Assembly: GCF_018613695.1 (NCBI RefSeq)
Contig: NZ_JAGGPR010000008.1
Location: 85,845 to 149,844, forward strand
From: Arthrobacter sp. ISL-95
GTDB lineage: Bacteria > Actinomycetota > Actinomycetes > Actinomycetales > Micrococcaceae
Reading direction: 5' to 3'
Length of the DNA: 64,000 nt
The first letter of the stretch is position 1. Each line of letters begins with the position of its first letter. Positions 1 through 9,911 of this stretch are shown in pieces. Under the pieces are notes generated by a model. The model saw nothing but the letters and a program-made list of their open reading frames with translations, did not search any database and was not told where the DNA came from. The translations under genes and the position numbers were made by a program.

Positions 1-466
1 TCAGCGGGTCATCACCAAACGATGTGCTGGTGTGGCGGAGTAGGCCCGCGGTCAGGTCACGTTGTCCCCCAAACGGGTCCACGACTTCCCCGCTGCTGTC
101 ATCCCAGCCCATGGCGTTGATGGTGAAATCCCGGCGGGCAAAAGCCTCGGTCTCGGACCCCTGGCGAGGTAGGGACACATCGAAGACTTGGCCACCCACG
201 GTTGCGGAGACGATCCCGAAATGCTGCCCCACTTCCATGACGTGACCAGGCAATGCAGCCGCCACCTGAGCAGTGGTCAGCCCACAGACCTCAATATCGA
301 TGTCCTTCGAATCCACCATCACACCGCGGGCACGGGAGAGCAACGCGTCCCGGACCGAACCGCCAACAATCAGTGGACGGCCGCCCGCAACGCGCAAGCA
401 GTCGAGAACCCGGCGGGCTTCGGGGCTGAGCTCAATGAGATCGGAAATGGTTGTGATGGTCTTCAA
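1..466 (-). CDS. CCA tRNA nucleotidyltransferase / poly(A) polymerase head-domain protein (partial)
   Basis: The visible 155 codons are the N-terminal part of a class II nucleotidyltransferase, the fold that adds CCA to tRNA 3' ends. Motifs seen: GGSVRD at residues 35-40 (nucleotide-binding loop), the metal-binding DIDIEV stretch (DxD), and RRDFTINAM further on. The gene runs off the left edge, so the C-terminal part is not seen. A TAG lies two codons upstream of the TTG at 466 in the same frame, which makes TTG the only reasonable start. The exporter gene to its right has the same orientation and its stop is 49 bp away, so this gene could be the last of that transcript. In actinobacteria this enzyme often carries a C-terminal HD domain; that cannot be checked here. 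Confidence 0.85.
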   Translation of the reverse strand, partial: MKTITTISDLIELSPEARRVLDCLRVAGGRPLIVGGSVRDALLSRARGVMVDSKDIDIEVCGLTTAQVAAALPGHVMEVGQHFGIVSATVGGQVFDVSLPRQGSETEAFARRDFTINAMGWDDSSGEVVDPFGGQRDLTAGLLRHTSTSFGDDPL

Positions 467-515
467 GTCCTAACAACTCACAGTGACGGACAACGGAAGA
501 CTGCCCACAATAAAT

Positions 516-2489
516 CTAGGGCTCAAAAGCCGCAGGCGCCGCGAACTGTGCCTCGTACAGCCGCGAGTAAGCCCCACCCGTTGCCAGGAGCTCCGAGTGC
601 GTCCCCTGCTCCACAATCTGCCCGGCCTCCATCACCAAGATGAGATCGGCGTCCCGGATGGTGGACAACCGGTGGGCGATGACGAAGCTGGTCCGGTCCG
701 AGCGCAGGGCATTCATGGCGTTCTGGACCAACACTTCGGTTCGAGTGTCCACTGAGCTGGTGGCTTCATCAAGGATCAGCACCGAGGGACGGGACAGGAA
801 GGCCCTGGCTATAGTGAGCAGCTGCTTCTCGCCCGCCGAGACGTTGCCGCCTTCGTCGTCCAGTAAGGTGTCATACCCCTCGGGCAGCGACTTCACGAAC
901 CGATCCACGTAGGTGGCCTGCGCCGCCTCCATGATCTCGGCCTCGGAAGCCGTGGGGCGACCGTAAGCGATGTTGTCACGGATGGTCCCGCCGAAGAGCC
1001 AAGTGTCCTGGAGGACCATGCCCATGCGGGACCGAAGTTCCTGCCGTGAGAGCGAGGCGATGTCCACGCCGTCGAGCGTTATGCGTCCGGAGTCCAGCTC
1101 GTAGAACCGCATCATGAGGTTCACCAAGGTGGTCTTGCCTGCTCCTGTCGGCCCCACAATGGCAATGCTCTGCCCCGGTTCAGCTACCAAACTGAGGTCC
1201 GTGATGAGCGACTTGTCCGGCGAGTAGCGGAAGGACACGTTCTCAAACACAAGACGGCCGCGCGCCGGACCGGACTGGGGAACAGGTGCAGGCTCAATGG
1301 ACTCTTCGTCCTCATCCAAGAGATCGAACACCCGTTCCGCCGAGGCTACGCCGGATTGCAGCATGTTGGCCATGGACCCCAGCTGAGCCAAGGGCATGGT
1401 GAACTGCCGTGAGTACTGGATGAAGGCCTGGACATCGCCCAGCTGCATGGAACCGGAGGCCACCTGCAGACCACCCACCACGGCGATTCCCACATACACC
1501 AGGTTCCCTATGAAAGTCATGGCCGGCATGATCAGGCCGCTCACGAACTGTGCCCCGAAACTCGCCTGATACAGCTCGCCGTTCTTCGCGCGGAACTTTT
1601 CCTGAACCTCGTTCTGCCGCCCAAAAACCTTCACCAAAGCGTGCCCGGTGTAAGTTTCCTCAATCTGGCCATTGAGCTCCCCCGTGTTTTTCCACTGCGC
1701 CACGAACATTTTCTGGGATCGTTTGGCGATCAGCAGCGTGGTTCCCAGCGTCAAGGGAATGGTCACCAAGGCAATCAGGGCCAGCAGTGGCGAGAGTAGG
1801 AACATCATCACCAGCACACCCAGCACCGTCAGCAGGGACGAGACCACTTGGCTGATGGATTGCTGCAGGCTTTGGGAGATGTTGTCCACGTCATTGGTCA
1901 CCCTGCTGAGCAGCTCGCCGCGTTGGATGGAGTCGAAATAGCGGAGGGGCAGGCGGTGGATTTTCGCTTCGATCCGCTCGCGGAGGCGGTAAACGGTCCG
2001 CTGCACGACGCCGTTGAGCACGTACGCCTGCATCCAACCGAACGCTGAGGCCAGGACATACAGGGCCAATGCCCACAGCAGTACAGAGGCCAGCGCGGTG
2101 AAGTCGATTCCGACGCCGGGCGTGAGGCTCATGGCGCTCAGCATGTCGGCCTTGCTGTTCTCGCCTGAGGCGCGCAGACCGGCGATCACCCCGGCTTTGG
2201 AGGCGCCGGCGGGAAGCTGCTTTGAGACGACGCCGGCGAAGATCAGGTTGGTGCCTTCGCCAAGCAGCCTCGGCCCGATGACGGACAGGGCAACACTCAC
2301 CACGGCGAAAATCAGCACCAGCGTCAGCCAGAACCGCTCCGGCCGCAAGGTTCCCAACAACCGCCGCGCTGAGCCCGAGAAGTTGGAAGCTTTCTCGGCA
2401 GGAATGTTCATCCCGGCAAAAGGACCACCGCGGCCGGGACCCATGGCTGGCCGCTGAGGACCACGGGGACCGGCTGACACTGCGCTCAT
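516..2489 (-). CDS. ABC exporter, permease-ATPase fusion, catalytically complete subunit
   Basis: A 657-residue half-transporter: about 60 disordered N-terminal residues, six membrane segments, then a nucleotide-binding domain. The NBD has Walker A GPTGAGKTT, signature VSAGEKQ, Walker B LILDEATSS with the catalytic Glu, and H-loop AHR. It overlaps the end of the next half-transporter upstream by 4 bp (ATGA), so the two are almost certainly one heterodimeric multidrug or lipid-type exporter of the inner membrane (TM287/288, BmrCD type). This subunit keeps the complete ATPase residues, while the partner does not. Substrate is unknown. The start at 2489 is supported by the overlap. Confidence 0.93.
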   Translation of the reverse strand: MSAVSAGPRGPQRPAMGPGRGGPFAGMNIPAEKASNFSGSARRLLGTLRPERFWLTLVLIFAVVSVALSVIGPRLLGEGTNLIFAGVVSKQLPAGASKAGVIAGLRASGENSKADMLSAMSLTPGVGIDFTALASVLLWALALYVLASAFGWMQAYVLNGVVQRTVYRLRERIEAKIHRLPLRYFDSIQRGELLSRVTNDVDNISQSLQQSISQVVSSLLTVLGVLVMMFLLSPLLALIALVTIPLTLGTTLLIAKRSQKMFVAQWKNTGELNGQIEETYTGHALVKVFGRQNEVQEKFRAKNGELYQASFGAQFVSGLIMPAMTFIGNLVYVGIAVVGGLQVASGSMQLGDVQAFIQYSRQFTMPLAQLGSMANMLQSGVASAERVFDLLDEDEESIEPAPVPQSGPARGRLVFENVSFRYSPDKSLITDLSLVAEPGQSIAIVGPTGAGKTTLVNLMMRFYELDSGRITLDGVDIASLSRQELRSRMGMVLQDTWLFGGTIRDNIAYGRPTASEAEIMEAAQATYVDRFVKSLPEGYDTLLDDEGGNVSAGEKQLLTIARAFLSRPSVLILDEATSSVDTRTEVLVQNAMNALRSDRTSFVIAHRLSTIRDADLILVMEAGQIVEQGTHSELLATGGAYSRLYEAQFAAPAAFEP

Positions 2490-4219
2490 GCCGCCTCCTC
2501 CGCCGCGAGCTGGGAGGACACGATTTCCCTGTACGTTTCGGATGTCTCCAGCAACTCATCGTGAGTTCCGCGCCCAACGATCCTGCGGTCGTCGAGCACT
2601 AATATCTGGTCCGCGTCCGCGATGCTTGAGACGCGCTGGGCAACGATCACCAGCGTGGCGCTGTTGGTGTGGCGTTTGAGAGCCTGCCGGAGACGGGCAT
2701 CGGTGGCGGTGTCCAGGGACGAGAAGGAGTCGTCGAAGATGTAGAGCTCCGGCTGCTTCACCAGCGCCCGGGCAATCGCGAGCCGTTGCCGCTGGCCGCC
2801 CGAAACGTTGGTGCCGCCTTGCGAAATGACCGCATCCAGCCCGCCCTCCATTTCCTCCACAAAGTCCCGGGCTTGGGCCACTGACAGCGCCTGCCACAGC
2901 TCGTCCTCAGTGGCGTCCGGCTTGCCGTAGTGAAGGTTGCTGCGCACCGTCCCGGAGAACAGGTACGGCCGCTGCGGCACCAGACCTATATGACCCCAGA
3001 GCAGGTCCGGGTGCAGCTCACGGACGTCTACGCCGTCCATCAGAACTGACCCGGACGTGGCGTCGAACAGCCGGGGCATGAGGTTGACGAGCGTGGTTTT
3101 ACCGGCGCCCGTACTGCCGATGATCGCGGTGGTCTCCCCCGCCCGGGCGGTAAACGAAAGCCCGCTCAGCACCGGCTGCTCGGCACCCGGGTAGGCGAAT
3201 CCGACGTCGCGCATTTCCAGTTCGCCACGGCGGACGCCGCCCGTGACAGGGTTGGACGGCGGCTGGACACTGGATTCGGTCTCCAGGACCTCGCCGATCC
3301 GGTCGGCGGAAACGGATGCGCGCGGAATCATCACGGCCATGAACGTGGCCATCATGACCGACATGAGAATCTGCATGAGGTAGCTCAGGAACGCGATCAG
3401 GGTGCCCACCTGCATGGAGCCGTCCTCAATCCTGAAGGACCCGAACCAGATCACCGCCACGGAGGAAACGTTCATGACCAACATGACCGCAGGGAACATG
3501 AGCGCCATCAGCCTGCCGGCTCGGAGCGCAACGTCAGTGACGTCGTCGTTCGCTTTCGCGAAACGGGCGGCTTCCATGTCCTCCCGGACGAACGCCCGCA
3601 CCACGCGGATACCGGTGAGCTGCTCTCGGAGGACCCGGTTCACGGCGTCGATCCGGACCTGCATCTTGCGGAAGAGCGGCACCATGCGCGTGACAATCAG
3701 CCCGACCGCCACCAGCAGCACCGGCACGCATACCGCAATCAGCCAGGATAGTTGCGCGTCCTGCCGCACTGCCATGATGACCCCGCCGATGCTCAGCATG
3801 GGAGCCGCGACCATGAGCGTGCAGGACATGAGGACCAGCTGCTGGACCTGCTGAACGTCGTTGGTGGAGCGGGTGATGAGGGACGGCGCCCCGAACCTGG
3901 TGACCTCCTGCTCGGAGAATTCCCCCACCCTGCTGAAAATCGCGTCGCGGAGGTCACGGCCCATCCCCATGGCGGCCTTCGCGCCGAAGTACACGGCCAC
4001 CACAGCGCACGCGATCTGCAGCAAAGTAATGAGCAGCATGAGCCCGCCTATGCGCAGGATGTAGTCCGTATCGCCGGCGGCAACACCGTTATCGATGATG
4101 TCGGCGTTCAGCGTGGGAAGGTACAGGGAGGCGATGGACTGCGCCAGTTGGAAGACGACGACGGCGATCAGCAGCCGCTGATGCGGCCGCAGGAAACGAA
4201 CAAGAACCTTCCACAGCAT
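2486..4219 (-). CDS. ABC exporter, permease-ATPase fusion, subunit with degenerate ATP site
   Basis: A 577-residue half-transporter with six membrane segments and a C-terminal NBD: Walker A GSTGAGKTT, signature VSGGQRQ. The Walker B ends FDDSFSS, so Asp replaces the catalytic Glu, and the switch histidine is Gln (VIVAQR). These two changes are the usual mark of the non-hydrolytic site in heterodimeric exporters, and the downstream partner supplies the intact residues. It is the first gene of the pair. It is divergent from an aldo/keto reductase gene, with 161 bp between them that should hold both promoters. Substrate is unknown. Confidence 0.93.
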   Translation of the reverse strand: MLWKVLVRFLRPHQRLLIAVVVFQLAQSIASLYLPTLNADIIDNGVAAGDTDYILRIGGLMLLITLLQIACAVVAVYFGAKAAMGMGRDLRDAIFSRVGEFSEQEVTRFGAPSLITRSTNDVQQVQQLVLMSCTLMVAAPMLSIGGVIMAVRQDAQLSWLIAVCVPVLLVAVGLIVTRMVPLFRKMQVRIDAVNRVLREQLTGIRVVRAFVREDMEAARFAKANDDVTDVALRAGRLMALMFPAVMLVMNVSSVAVIWFGSFRIEDGSMQVGTLIAFLSYLMQILMSVMMATFMAVMIPRASVSADRIGEVLETESSVQPPSNPVTGGVRRGELEMRDVGFAYPGAEQPVLSGLSFTARAGETTAIIGSTGAGKTTLVNLMPRLFDATSGSVLMDGVDVRELHPDLLWGHIGLVPQRPYLFSGTVRSNLHYGKPDATEDELWQALSVAQARDFVEEMEGGLDAVISQGGTNVSGGQRQRLAIARALVKQPELYIFDDSFSSLDTATDARLRQALKRHTNSATLVIVAQRVSSIADADQILVLDDRRIVGRGTHDELLETSETYREIVSSQLAAEEAA

Positions 4220-4338
4220 GGGGTCTCCGAGCCAAAGCGTTGTGAACCGAAGGCCAGTTTACGTCTGGTTGCTGTGGGCAACTAGAGGGACGTGAGGGGT
4301 AATGTCAGGGACTCCCTCGGCCTGCCGTGGCCCCATAA

Positions 4339-5379
<1,041 letters not shown>

Positions 5380-5449
5380 AACCGGGCGGGTGTCTGCCCC
5401 GGACAGTAGGCTGGAAACGTTCGTGTTGAACCGCATCGAAGGGACTTGA

Positions 5450-6289
<840 letters not shown>

Positions 6290-6293
6290 ATCC

Positions 6294-7826
6294 CTATTTC
6301 TTAAGGCGAAGCTTCCGCGCCTTATTGCCCTTCCGGAGGTACTTTTCCAGCGTCGCGTCAGCGGCGGTGCGTTCCATCGCATGGAGCACTCCATACGTGA
6401 AAGCACCGTTGCTGATGCCTGGCGCGGAACCCAGCTTCAGCAGTTCTGCGCGGGCCATGACGCTGTCCTGGTGGTCGCCGAGGATCGATTGAATCCTGTG
6501 GGCGGCATCCCCCAGTTTCACCGCACGTTTGCCGTGAATGGCTTCCACCGCCGCTGCGGCAAAGCGTAGCTTTTTGGCGGCCTTCCGGACTTCGTGGAAT
6601 GCCTTGTCACGTTCAGGCCCGACGGCGGCACCCACCGCTGCGTCGTGTCGTTTGCAGAGCCTTTTGCCGGCTTTGTTGACGAGCTTTGCGGTGCTCTTCT
6701 TTGCCTCCGCGGAACCCTTTGATGTTAGCGGTGGGTCCTCAAGGAAGGTCTCCAGGTTGTCCAGCAACGTGAAGTAGCGGGGGCTGTTCAATCGGTTCCT
6801 CACGGCTGCCATCGCATTAGTGGCCCTCAGGGTCATACGTTCTTCCAGCTCGTCCCCGAGCTGACCCAGGACCAGCTTCCCCGGCAGTTCATCAAGGCTG
6901 ACCTTGAGCCGTTCGTGCAAGACCTCCACATCCCGGTACCGGCCCAGGGTCTTGGCCAACGATTTCAGCTCCCGTTCCAGATCCTTCACAGCGTCCGGTT
7001 CGAAAAGCGCCCTATAACCGTGCAGCACGGCCCGGATCCGGCGGATTTGGGACCTCATTTGATGGACTGAATCGTCACGGGCAAGGCGTACGTGAGAGTC
7101 CTGGAGGAGCATCTCGGCCACTTGCTCGTCCACATAATGGAGCACGGGAACCGCTGCTGGCCCGTCGCCGCTGGGCTCTTCACGCTCCGTCCGTTTCGAA
7201 GCGGGCCATGCATCGCCCAATGCTGTAGCCAGCTTGGAGGTGCGCTCGCTCGGCTTTGCTCCGGCATCCGAGAGTTGCTTGGTTAATGAACTCAGCATGG
7301 CGTCGTCCGCATCGTCTGCTTCATCGGGCGCAGCCAACTCCACCTCCCACTCCCGCCAGGTCAGCTCGCGCGGTTCGCCGAGCATTGACCGGGCGCGAAC
7401 GTGATCATCCACGAAATCGGCCACCCGGCGACCGTCGTTGCCGTACAAGGAGTAGCTGGTACGTTCCGTGTTCAGCGTCGCGACGGCAGCCACTGCATGG
7501 CCCCGGGTGTAGGCGATCACGCGGTCCATGAGTTCAACAGGGACAGTGTCCGCAGAACCCAAGGGTGCTTGGATCTCCGTTCTCCTTCCCGCACTGTGCG
7601 GGAGCTTCAGGTGCCAACCGGCGTCCGGCCCACCGGTGCGGCGGCGGAGCGTAATCCCGCGGGCGCCGAGGGCCAGGTGCCGTGTATCAAAGTAAATGGC
7701 TTCAAGGCTGTGGCTCGCCGGTTCACCCACTTTTCCGATGCCCTCCAACTGTTCCAGGGCCGGTAGTTGGGTGGACGCATCGGCGTCGAATTTCTGTTCA
7801 ACTTCCACAGTGCCGAGGGGTGCCAT
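6294..7826 (-). CDS. CYTH and CHAD domain protein
   Basis: A 510-residue protein with an N-terminal CYTH domain (about residues 5-200; the EVEQKF stretch is the ExExK signature that binds triphosphate/metal) and a C-terminal CHAD domain (about 230-490, helical, rich in conserved His, Arg and Lys such as DDSVHQMRSQIRRIRA). CYTH domains hydrolyse inorganic triphosphate or related compounds. CHAD domains bind polyphosphate and are often found with polyphosphate granules. The fusion suggests a role in polyphosphate or triphosphate handling. A GGAG ribosome site precedes the ATG. It is transcribed alone and convergent with the hydrolase. Confidence 0.92.
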   Translation of the reverse strand: MAPLGTVEVEQKFDADASTQLPALEQLEGIGKVGEPASHSLEAIYFDTRHLALGARGITLRRRTGGPDAGWHLKLPHSAGRRTEIQAPLGSADTVPVELMDRVIAYTRGHAVAAVATLNTERTSYSLYGNDGRRVADFVDDHVRARSMLGEPRELTWREWEVELAAPDEADDADDAMLSSLTKQLSDAGAKPSERTSKLATALGDAWPASKRTEREEPSGDGPAAVPVLHYVDEQVAEMLLQDSHVRLARDDSVHQMRSQIRRIRAVLHGYRALFEPDAVKDLERELKSLAKTLGRYRDVEVLHERLKVSLDELPGKLVLGQLGDELEERMTLRATNAMAAVRNRLNSPRYFTLLDNLETFLEDPPLTSKGSAEAKKSTAKLVNKAGKRLCKRHDAAVGAAVGPERDKAFHEVRKAAKKLRFAAAAVEAIHGKRAVKLGDAAHRIQSILGDHQDSVMARAELLKLGSAPGISNGAFTYGVLHAMERTAADATLEKYLRKGNKARKLRLKK

Positions 7827-7858
7827 GGCCGCGGAACTCCTATCTTTCGGGGGTGCCG

Positions 7859-7891
7859 CGAGGGCCGGCCCTTTTCAGTGGCCGGCCCTCG
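7859..7891 (-). terminator. Perfect 12-bp hairpin downstream of the START-like gene
   Basis: CGAGGGCCGGCC (7859-7870) and its exact complement at 7880-7891 are separated by a 9-nt loop. It lies about 70 bp past the stop of the SRPBCC gene and about 30 bp upstream of the CYTH-CHAD start. The probable role is to end the SRPBCC transcript. There is no U-tract, so it is not a textbook intrinsic terminator. Confidence 0.55.
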
Positions 7892-7959
7892 TTGGAGCTA
7901 CTCCATTGCTTATATCTCCAGTGTGAGTCAGTTCAAGGCCTCACGCCAGAGAACCCCAG

Positions 7960-8571
7960 CTAGAGGCCTGGTGCGCGGGGCTGCGGCGGTTCTGCCGGCC
8001 CTTCATTGGCCGCGGGCGCGGAAACGTCCGCCGCAGGTGCGGAGAGGTCCGGATCCGCCGGCGGGAACTCGGCTGTTGCTACTCCACTGCCAAAAGTCTC
8101 ACCCGTGTCATCAACATCTCCCCCGGACACCGTGCCGCGCCAAGAACCCGTTTCATGGCCCTGAGCTTCGATGAACTTCTTGAACTTGTCCAGATCTGCG
8201 CCAACCCTCAGGCTGTCCGCGCCAAGGGCTGAGCCCGCCTTTTCAGCGAAGCCTTCGGGTTCCCACACGATCTCAACGTTCACCCGCGTCCGCCCGGCGT
8301 CCAGGGGTTCGAAGCTCACGGTGCCTCCGTTGCGGGGACCATCCACGCTGGCCCAACTCACCAAGGAGTCCGGGACCTGCTCGATGATCTGCGCGTTGTA
8401 CTCGCGCTTCACCCCGCCCACGTTGGTTGAAAAGTGAAGGCCCGTTTCGTCAATCTGTTCTACGGCCTCCACTCCATTCATGAACTGGGGGAAGGTCTCG
8501 AACTGTGTCCACTGGTTGTAGGCGACAGATACGGGGACATCTACTTCGATTGACTTATTGACCGTAGCCAT
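7960..8571 (-). CDS. SRPBCC (START-like) family protein
   Basis: A 203-residue protein whose first 150 residues match the SRPBCC/polyketide-cyclase-like ligand-binding fold: N-terminal SIEVDVPVSVAYNQWTQFET, a helix-grip pattern, and a C-terminal helix LRVGADLDKFKKFIEAQGHE. The last 50 residues are low-complexity and rich in Ala, Pro and Asp. Members of this family bind hydrophobic ligands; this particular group is often seen in actinobacteria without a known function. Transcribed alone. Confidence 0.85.
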   Translation of the reverse strand: MATVNKSIEVDVPVSVAYNQWTQFETFPQFMNGVEAVEQIDETGLHFSTNVGGVKREYNAQIIEQVPDSLVSWASVDGPRNGGTVSFEPLDAGRTRVNVEIVWEPEGFAEKAGSALGADSLRVGADLDKFKKFIEAQGHETGSWRGTVSGGDVDDTGETFGSGVATAEFPPADPDLSAPAADVSAPAANEGPAEPPQPRAPGL

Positions 8572-8616
8572 AGGTTGCTCCTTCGATCGCGTCTCGGGTG
8601 CTCATGCTGTACTGCT

Positions 8617-8680
8617 GGTGGCGCGCCAGCCAGCTGGCTGCTTAACCAGTGGCGCGCCTGTCTAAAGCGCGCCAGCCAAA
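8617..8680. repeat. Cluster of GGCGCGCC palindromes between two minus-strand genes
   Basis: Two GGCGCGCC copies (8620-8627 and 8651-8658) and a third, partial one (GCGCGCC, 8667-8673) lie together, with the 14-bp palindrome CAGCCAGCTGGCTG after the first. Any two can pair. The position, just past the stop of the acidic protein gene (8685), suggests transcript termination. The exact structure used cannot be read from sequence alone. Confidence 0.4.
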
Positions 8681-8684
8681 GCTC

Positions 8685-9038
8685 TTAGCCGGCGTCGAAA
8701 CTTTCTTCGTCATCGTCGTTGGGGGACTCTTCCTGGGGGAGGTCGTTGCCGCTGCCGTCCGGCAGGCTATCGTCATTGCCGTCAGGCAGCGAGGACTGCT
8801 CGGCGTGGGCCTGCTCTTCGGTCCCGCCGAATCGGCCCGCACCGGGCTCACCCGCACTATCTGAATCCTCCGGATTCAGGTGGCTGAGGTTTGGCGCGCC
8901 AGTGCCCTCTCCGAGGGAGGCCTCATCGATGTCTTCTTCCACGCGGGGCTGTGCCTGGCCTCCGCCGGCTTCCTGCTCCGCGGTAGGAGTGCCGTAGCCT
9001 CCCACTTCCTCTTCCGGTGTGGCATTCTGCTTGTCCAT
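8685..9038 (-). CDS. Acidic, probably disordered protein
   Basis: A 117-residue protein with no hydrophobic core: rich in Glu, Asp, Gly, Ser and Pro, with an acidic tail (NDDDEESFDAG). No cysteine, no membrane segment and no recognised domain. Codon third positions are GC-rich as in neighbours, and a GGACAGTTC-like weak ribosome site precedes the ATG. It resembles the short stress- or desiccation-related acidic proteins common in soil actinobacteria, but that is only an impression. Function unknown. Confidence 0.6.
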   Translation of the reverse strand: MDKQNATPEEEVGGYGTPTAEQEAGGGQAQPRVEEDIDEASLGEGTGAPNLSHLNPEDSDSAGEPGAGRFGGTEEQAHAEQSSLPDGNDDSLPDGSGNDLPQEESPNDDDEESFDAG

Positions 9039-9166
9039 GTGAACTGTCCTTTCCCTGAGCGGTGGAACGTGTTAATGGAACACTTCGAACCTATAAGGCT
9101 CCTTGGTGGCATGTCCATGCCTTTGACGATAATAGTCAGCAAACTTAGTAAAAGGCCATTCGGGGT

Positions 9167-9502
9167 CTAGAATGCCAGCGTGGACTCGTAGGCTGTGAAC
9201 CCCGGACGCAGCACCACTTCCCGCGGACCTATAACTGCGATGTCCTCCCATAACACCAGAAACGATCCCCTGTGCCGCCAGCGAAGCAGCTGGGCCACCG
9301 GCCAAGGCTGCGTTATCCCGCGACGTTCGTACCCCAGAAAAGACGAAGCCGTGCGGGGGCTTACAACGATTCCCACCATCCTCGCCTTACTCAGGAGCTG
9401 GCCCGGTGAAGCATCCACCGCGAAGCGGACATCCGAGACCTCCCCGAGCCGCTGCCCACTGTTGTCCACCACATCACTGCCCAGCACGTCAGTGAGGATC
9501 AT
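9167..9502 (-). CDS. PRC-barrel-like protein, second copy
   Basis: A 111-residue protein starting MILTDVLGSDVVD. The pattern of a short beta-barrel with SGQRLGEVSDVRFAVD is typical of PRC-barrel domains, which bind RNA or proteins. I chose the ATG at 9502 because the longer reading frame adds residues that overlap the upstream gene without a ribosome site. It overlaps the end of the upstream PRC-like gene by 14 bp. It is the last gene of the operon that begins at 11813. Confidence 0.7.
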   Translation of the reverse strand: MILTDVLGSDVVDNSGQRLGEVSDVRFAVDASPGQLLSKARMVGIVVSPRTASSFLGYERRGITQPWPVAQLLRWRHRGSFLVLWEDIAVIGPREVVLRPGFTAYESTLAF

Positions 9503-9911
9503 GACGACCTCCCGGAATCCGCGGGATGACATGGTGACGCAACCAGCGTTCCACCCATGAGGCATCAAGCGAGTCGGAACGTACTCCCAACTTCACCACG
9601 GTGTCCACTCCGGCCACCACGCTCCATGGAATGCGGATCAACCTGCTCGACGGCGGCCTGCCGCCAAAGATGCGCGTCCCCAACACCGGCCCGGTCAGCA
9701 ACGCCGAAATGACTGGCGCCTCGGCGCCTTCGGGAATCCGCTCATCAGGTTCGGGACCGCTCAACTCGACGTCATCCACCGTGCTGACGGGGACGCCGTC
9801 GACGTCCAACATCTGCCGGTCCAATAAGTGCAACTGGGCATCAAGCACCAGACCCGCCGGCCGCGGGGCTGGCCGGATCTTGAGTGGATGGATGCGCTTG
9901 GCTTTGCTCAT
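9489..9911 (-). CDS. PRC-barrel-like protein, first copy
   Basis: A 140-residue protein starting MSKAKRIHPLKIRP. Two barrel-like halves are visible: GLVLDAQLHLLDRQMLDVDG with VSTVDDVEL, then IPWSVVAGVDTVVKLG. Both match the PRC-barrel pattern, which fits a magnesium-transporter companion. The start is fixed by a 4-bp ATGA overlap with the transporter gene. In other bacteria PRC domains accompany Mg/metal transporters, so a role in regulating the transporter beside it is plausible but inferred. Confidence 0.75.
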   Translation of the reverse strand: MSKAKRIHPLKIRPAPRPAGLVLDAQLHLLDRQMLDVDGVPVSTVDDVELSGPEPDERIPEGAEAPVISALLTGPVLGTRIFGGRPPSSRLIRIPWSVVAGVDTVVKLGVRSDSLDASWVERWLRHHVIPRIPGGRHDPH

